Origin: Amorphophallus konjac | Taxonomy: Eukaryota; Streptophyta; Magnoliopsida; Alismatales; Araceae | Direction of reading: 5' to 3' | Length of the DNA stretch: 64,000 bases | NCBI GenBank assembly: GCA_022559845.1 | Contig: JAHNEJ010002656.1 | Coordinates: 186,001 to 250,000 of the forward strand | Shown: positions 58,742 to 64,000 of the stretch, one piece after another | Position numbering within the stretch: position 1 is the stretch's first letter | Layout of the letters: each line of letters starts with the position of its first letter | Translations under genes and position numbers: made by a program | Notes under the pieces: generated by a model | What the model was told of the DNA's origin: nothing | What the model saw: only the letters and a program-made list of their open reading frames with translations | The model's database searches: none

Positions 58742-59062
58742 GCAACCCTAAGTTCATAGCTGATCCGTGTGTCTTTCGTCGATTGATGGTGCCAACAGCC
58801 TGGAAAGAGACTTCCAACTTTGTTCCTTTCTACTCTGGTTCGGTCTCTTTACTCTATCCCAACAAAAATAGACAGTCCTGCAGGATCCCGTGGTGGAATC
58901 CCTCTTGACCCCAAAGCTCCATGTTCATCCTACAAATAAAGTAGATTTACCCTCTTTAGGTACATCTTTAATTTCTACCAAGGTTATTTTAACATATTTC
59001 TTTATGTATCTGACCTCGGTATATTGTGCATAGACTAAAAGAACATAAATAATGTTGTGTAA
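58742..59062. other. spacer without a recognised feature
   Basis: No supported gene or repeat was seen between the hAT element and the next inverted-repeat element. Confidence 0.4.
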
Positions 59063-60750
59063 AATTATGGGTTTCTTGCAAATAAATCAATGTTAAGCGT
59101 ATAATTATAAAAATATCATGTATGAAAATACATTATTAAAGATGTCATTCTTTTTGTCTAAACAGTGCACAAATGTCATTGTTGTAACCATCGTTACTAG
59201 CGGTTAATTTAACCCTAATTAGTTTTAACTCGACATCATAAAATACTACACTGTCTATAGTTAAAAAAAGATTTAGCTCTCTTCTAACTTCGTTGTAGTA
59301 GGGGGAGGGGTGTTGTAGGGTGAGGGAGTGAGATTGCGAGTTTGCATGAGGGAAGAGGGGGGTCGAGAGGGTGAGGGGTCTACTAGCTCGCCAGAGGGGG
59401 GCCTGCATGAAAGGGGTCTAGGAGTGTTGGAGGACTGTGAGCTCACTATCGTGCACACCAATCTGCACCGTCGCAACCGTTGTTCAGTCACTAACGTTGT
59501 CACCCTTCTTCCTCCCCTTCATCGAGTCTCATCCTCTCCGGTAAACCTTAATTGTCGTCGGCCATCTTTCCCCCTCCTTGCGCACAAGCATCCACCACTG
59601 CTAACTACGTTTGCCCCCTTCTTCCTCCTTGCGAAGCCCTTCCCATCAAACCCAGCCACATTCCCTTGCCTACTTCCGCCGTCGCCCACTGTTCCAACAA
59701 TAGCCACACACATCAATGCCAACCTCTTTTTCTTCATCATCTTCCCGTCATGTTTAGGAACACCTACAATCTCGTGCCTCCACATAGCGCCACCGTCTGC
59801 CCTTCCTTGCCCCCCAAGCCTAGCCACCAGCGCCCGACGTCGATGCCTTTGCGAGCCTGCAATGGCCAGGCCCATCACTCTGTCTCTCCCTCTCTGTAGT
59901 CTGTCACCGTGGTTAGAAGTCTGCCTCGCCTGCACGCCACGGTGGCTACCTTGCCACTGCTTCGCGCCAGTAGGATCCCCACCGTGCCACCACTCTCTCT
60001 TGCTGTCCTCCTCTCGGTTCTTCTCCATCGCCGGACTGTTGCGCAAAGCCGATTGCCCCCCTTCTGGTCACGGCCTTGCCTCCGCCATCCACTGACTTCA
60101 TGACCACCTTCTCTCACCCTCTCTCTCCTTTCTCTCATCTCTCCCCACTCTCTTTAACACTATCACCGACAGTTTGCATGGAGGGGCGACGACCCAGAGA
60201 GAGGGGGGCAAGCTTGAAAGAAGGGGGGGTCCTGTGACCCTCTGTCACCCTCTCTATCTTTCTCTCTCATCTCTCTCCACTCTCTCTCTCTATCTCTCTC
60301 TCTCTCATTGTCACTGTTGGTTTGCAGGGAGCGACAATGGTATGGAGAGAGGGGGGCGAGCTTGAAGGGGTAGGTCCGAAGGGAGAGGGGGGTTGCAAGG
60401 GATCCAACGAGAGGGAGAGGGATAAACTTGAAGGGGGGTTGCCAATGCCGTAGAGGAAAGTCCCCTCGGACGTCCCCCTCCCTCTTTCTATGTCCTCTCT
60501 CTCTTCTTGTAAAGATGAGAAATTTAAAATCTGAGAGAGATATTTTGATCATTCAACGATAAAATAACGAAAACATTCAAATCCCTTTAGAATATTTTTC
60601 TTTCCATTGATAGAAATTAACCACAGTGATATTTTTATACTATTTTGACAAAAATAATGATAACTTTGCTAATTTATTTTCAAACATGATATTTTTACAA
60701 TTAGACATTTAACATTAATTTATATGCAAAAAAAATCATAACTGTCTAAT
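59063..60750. mobile_element. Mutator-like element with ~140-bp inverted repeats and GC-rich interior
   Basis: The left arm (GCAAATAAATCAATGTTAAGC, AAAAATATCATGTATGAAAA) is mirrored by the right arm (TTTTCAAACATGATATTTTTA, TTAACATTAATTTATATGC). The interior (59,280-60,530) is GC-rich with CT/GA tracts and reads open in several frames on both strands, including a 255-codon plus-strand frame. I recognise no domain in it. The layout matches the smaller element in bHLH intron 4 and fits a Pack-MULE-like element. Confidence 0.6.
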
Positions 60751-62156
60751 GTAAAACTAAACGATTCAGCTACCCAACATAAAGTTATGTCCCTCTTTGC
60801 GTATTCAATCAATAGAAAACTACTCCAATAATTAACTCGTATCCCTGTCGATCACTTCACCCCCATCTACTGAATGGTCTGAGAGTTCTCCAACCGACAC
60901 CGAAGTATAGTAGGATTCTTGATTCATGCCGATGTCCCAAGTTAAGGTTGTTTCATCTCTCTTTTTCGGTTGCCATACTGATCTATATGGCCTTGTTTGG
61001 AATGGAGAGGGACTCCGTTCCTTTGTCCAAAACCCATCCTCTCTGCATGGGCAGGGTGCCAGAGAATTACTCGTCATTTAAAATATTGAGAAGTAGATAC
61101 AAGATTGTTTCAGAGGATTTAAAAAGTTCAACCCTTTTTTGTATGATTTATCTCTCCACTGAAAAATCCTCTCTTTACGTGAGTTGAGAAATGTAATATT
61201 CATTTGATAAAACTCAAACTCTGTCGAGAATTTTAATGATCAGAATCTCCACAGGATGTGTTCTCAAATGCACTCTAAGATTGACTTTGTTAAGAGAATA
61301 GGCTTCGCTCGGTCGACGTATCCGCCTATTCACTTCCGATTTCTCCCTTATTCGTCGATTGAAGTCTTAATTGACTTTGGTAGCGCCATTTCTAACTGAC
61401 TTTCACAAGATCAAAAAGACAGCATTGGTCGAACAAGCCATTCAACCCAAAAAGGGTCGAATGATTTACTCGCCGGGTGGACTATTCACCCTTATTCTAT
61501 ACTATTATCAAAACGGGGCCAAGGGATATAAGAGTGCCCTGGACAATGGATGTTATTTGAAAAAGGAGAGGAAAAAAAAGGAACGAACTTTTTGAAATGC
61601 AAGATTTCAAACAACTTGCCAAACAAGACTGGTGTCTTCAACACAATTATGTTACTCGAAAATGCCGAGGTAGCATTCAAATCAAGGAGTCTGACGAGTA
61701 TCTCCGTTCTTGCCTCTGAAGTCAAACAAAAAGGTTACCAGAGTCTCCACCAGCACCAGAAGCAGATCTGAAGACAAGGCAGCTGAACCAGACTGAAGAA
61801 GGCCATTCGCCGCACTAAAGAATACCTTCCCTGCCCAGGGGACCACCTCCACAAGAAGCATACTCCAGGCCTCTCCGTCCACCCCAGATCTGCAGCTCAT
61901 CCCTGTTCACCTGCAGACGACAACTGGGAATTCCGTTCTAAGATGAGATACCATGCTTGGAGAGTGCATACCTCAGAATCAGATGCAATCCCAACATCCA
62001 TGGGTTTCCCAGGCAGCTGCCATGAGCTACATGCCTCGGTTCCTTGGTGTGTGAAATGCCGCCGCCTCCTTCCCTTGGAAAGAATCACATTTCCCCAACC
62101 ACCGCAATTCCCACAGAGCCCTCCAGCCTTGAAGGCACCGCCAACCCAGTGCAGAA
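60751..62156. other. region upstream of the proline-rich gene, with a possible Tourist-like MITE
   Basis: About 60,989-61,275 begins GGCCTTGTTTGGAATGG and ends near AAATGCACTCTAA, like a Tourist MITE. The remainder has no recognised gene. The last ~350 bases (61,800-62,156) become GC-richer and are probably the 5' leader or promoter of the next gene. Confidence 0.4.
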
Positions 62157-64000
62157 ATGTCCTCAAGGGACCGTGGCCGGCAGCAGACCTTCTCCCGGAT
62201 CCTGAGTTGGGCGGGCGTGGCAGCGCCTCCGCGTGGTCCATCCCAGCGGCAACCATCCCGGGTCACTACGACATTAGCGCAACCACAACCGCCGGCAGCT
62301 CAAGACCAACCTCCGTTGCCACCTCAAACACAGCACCGCCAGCCCCCGCTCCCGCCGCCCCTTGCTCGGGCACCAGCCCCGTCGAGGCGCTCGTCTCAGA
62401 CCCCGCCCTCGTCCCAGGCAAAGCCCCAGATGGGCCCTGCACCGTCCAGGCCTGCATCGGACACGCGCCCTCCATGGACACCGGCCACCGCACGAGCACC
62501 ACCCACATCATCATCGGATACAGCACCACCAAGGTCATCGCAGCCGGGAGATGGAACCGCACAGCCCACGCGTCGAGTACCTTCAAGGCAACTGTCCCGG
62601 ACATACGCCCAACCCCCCTCACCGTCCAGGCCGCCAGCTCAGACAGCACCCAGGCGCCCATCACCATCACCACCCCCAACAGCCTCTCCGGCACAGCTAA
62701 CCAGCCCTACAGAGCCCAAGGCCCCGTCCAAAACCCCCTCTCCGGCACCCACACCACCACCTGCAACCTCGAGACCCCTTTCCCCACCTGCGAAACCTCC
62801 TTCGCCACAGATACAACCAGCATCTCCAAAGGAAATACCCGAGGTACCATCTCTGTCTTCTACCGCAGCACCTGGCTCCCCACCCACCAAAGCCCTCCAG
62901 CTCGAGCCCGTACCTACCGAGCAGAAGGAACAGATGAAGAAAGAAGCAGCCGCAACATCACCACCTGCAAACCTCCAACCCCAAGAGACCTCCCAGGAGA
63001 AGGACCAAACCCCAGTTGATTCAGCTTCCATGCCAGTCGAGGTAGCGAGCCAGCCGCCTATCCCAGAAGCAGGATATGCACCCCCGTCCTCCGTGGCACC
63101 CACAGTTCCATATCCAGCACCAGAAACACAACCTGACGAAACTGGAGACCAGCTTCCACCCACGACAGAAATGGGCCAGAAACAAACCCAAGACACAACT
63201 GAGCCACCAAAACCGGAACCAGAACCAGAACCAGACGAAAAAGTGGAAGAGAAACTTGTTATTAGACCTGAAGCAGACAAAAAGAGTGATCCCGGGCTAC
63301 CGCAAGCTATAGATAGAAACCTAGAAGCAACTGAGGAAGAGCAGAAACCTGTAAATCCACCAAAACCAGACCAGGAGAGCGACCCCGGTAGATGGAAAAA
63401 CATAGAGACAAGACCTGAAGAACTCAAGGAGGAGACACCCAAAACCAGCCCAGGTCCAAGACCAGATGAAAACACCCAGATCAAAGACCATCAGGAGACA
63501 ACAACAAATATGGGGGGGACCAAACTAACACCCCTCGAACAACCCCAGATGAAGGGCAGCCAGGAGACAACAAATTTGGTAGAGAAAACCAAGCAAACCA
63601 GTCAAGAAACCAATCAGCAACCAATCCAAGTTCACATCCAGCCGATAAAAGAAGTGAATGTCTCGGAGGCACAACAGCCGGACAAACAAGCACCGCCGCC
63701 TGAGAAGGAACCGGCGCCGCCGAGCAACATCAAGGGGAGGGAGGGCAAGATTGCGATATCAACCGTCGCGAGGACGTCGACGTCGTCCAGGGAGGAACAA
63801 TCCGGCAGCCTGCACAAGGAGATCAAGGAGGGGATTTCCAGGTTGGTGCAGAACCTAGCGGTTCAGCACACCAAGCAAACAGGTGGTGGGCAGGGCATCA
63901 GCATCATCACACTGGCCGGCGACAACCACGGGGCATCAATGTATGTTGGCTACGGAACCACCAGCAGGGAACGCAACAACAACGTGATCGTCCACAAGGG
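62157..64000 (+). CDS. proline-rich disordered plant protein with conserved-looking C-terminal domain (partial)
   Basis: An uninterrupted frame of 614 codons runs from ATG at 62,157 to the window end without a stop. The nearest upstream in-frame stop is a TGA at about 62,127, so this ATG is the first possible start. The N terminus is MSSRDRGRQQTFSRILSW. Residues ~20-300 are Pro/Ser/Gln-rich (for example PPLPPPLARAPAPSRR). Residues ~300-540 are rich in Glu, Lys, Pro and Thr, with short repeats such as PEPEPEP and QETT. From about residue 551 (LHKEIKEGISRLVQNL, then ISIITLAGDNHGASM near 583) the sequence looks folded. It resembles, from memory, the C-terminal domain of an uncharacterised plant protein family. 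No signal peptide or membrane segment is apparent. Other frames over this stretch are shadows. Function is unknown. Confidence 0.75.
   Translation, partial: MSSRDRGRQQTFSRILSWAGVAAPPRGPSQRQPSRVTTTLAQPQPPAAQDQPPLPPQTQHRQPPLPPPLARAPAPSRRSSQTPPSSQAKPQMGPAPSRPASDTRPPWTPATARAPPTSSSDTAPPRSSQPGDGTAQPTRRVPSRQLSRTYAQPPSPSRPPAQTAPRRPSPSPPPTASPAQLTSPTEPKAPSKTPSPAPTPPPATSRPLSPPAKPPSPQIQPASPKEIPEVPSLSSTAAPGSPPTKALQLEPVPTEQKEQMKKEAAATSPPANLQPQETSQEKDQTPVDSASMPVEVASQPPIPEAGYAPPSSVAPTVPYPAPETQPDETGDQLPPTTEMGQKQTQDTTEPPKPEPEPEPDEKVEEKLVIRPEADKKSDPGLPQAIDRNLEATEEEQKPVNPPKPDQESDPGRWKNIETRPEELKEETPKTSPGPRPDENTQIKDHQETTTNMGGTKLTPLEQPQMKGSQETTNLVEKTKQTSQETNQQPIQVHIQPIKEVNVSEAQQPDKQAPPPEKEPAPPSNIKGREGKIAISTVARTSTSSREEQSGSLHKEIKEGISRLVQNLAVQHTKQTGGGQGISIITLAGDNHGASMYVGYGTTSRERNNNVIVHK

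Noticed and set aside
59328..60095. 255-codon plus-strand and 175-codon minus-strand frames
   Set aside because: They lie in the GC-rich core of an inverted-repeat element, both strands are open and no domain is recognised.
61943..63019. 358-codon plus-strand frame
   Set aside because: It overlaps the longer frame 62,157-64,000, which continues to the window edge and ends in a domain-like region; this one stops and has no such region.
62639..63484. 281-codon minus-strand frame (Gly/Ser/Val-rich)
   Set aside because: Antisense image of the Pro/Thr/Glu-rich codons of the plus-strand gene.
1..64000. tRNA, rRNA or microRNA genes
   Set aside because: I looked for typical conserved boxes and known microRNA sequences and recognised none; a covariance-model search was not possible here.

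Overview
This is plant nuclear DNA, most likely from a monocot. The coding exons are very GC-rich (the universal stress protein exon 1 and the bHLH exons), the introns and intergenic DNA are AT-rich, and the window is packed with plant-type LTR retrotransposons, hAT, PIF/Harbinger (Tourist-like) and Mutator-like elements. I cannot name the species. Nothing here looks bacterial, organellar or viral beyond endogenous retroelements.

1-14,018 is a nested pair of retrotransposons. The outer one is a minus-strand Copia element of the Sirevirus type. It has a broken gag with six CCHC zinc knuckles, an initiator-Met-type primer site, two GGGGGAGT polypurine tracts and no visible pol. Its ~3.4 kb LTR is split by a plus-strand Ty3/gypsy element (4,611-10,790) flanked by a perfect 5-bp target duplication, TCGGT. 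The right part of the split LTR holds the two most striking patterns in the window: a run of at least twelve short hairpins (10,815-11,151) and about 50-60 scattered copies of a motif like TGTATAGACTT (11,559-13,665).

14,019-34,640 is intergenic DNA. It holds a higher-order AT-rich repeat (15.1-16.1 kb), an hAT element with an 8-bp target duplication (17.5 kb), Tourist-like elements, foldback MITEs, many microsatellites, a Tat-like gypsy LTR fragment (33.2-33.9 kb) and three tandem hairpin units (33.9-34.5 kb).

34,640-40,840 is a complete bHLH transcription factor gene on the plus strand. It has a promoter with two G-boxes and a TATA box, and six exons joined in phase 0 giving 473 residues. 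Its 2.9 kb fourth intron carries two transposons.

40,840-45,690 holds a foldback MITE and a three-level nest of TIR elements. 45,694-46,548 is a complete four-exon universal stress protein gene. 46,550-62,150 is gene-poor: GC-rich TIR elements, a decayed gypsy protease/reverse transcriptase fragment, another hAT element and a Mutator-like element with a GC-rich interior. From 62,157 to the window end a long open frame (614 codons, not closed) encodes a proline-rich protein with a conserved-looking C-terminal domain.

The three host genes (bHLH factor, stress protein, proline-rich protein) are separate transcription units on the plus strand. Nothing in the layout shows that they work together.
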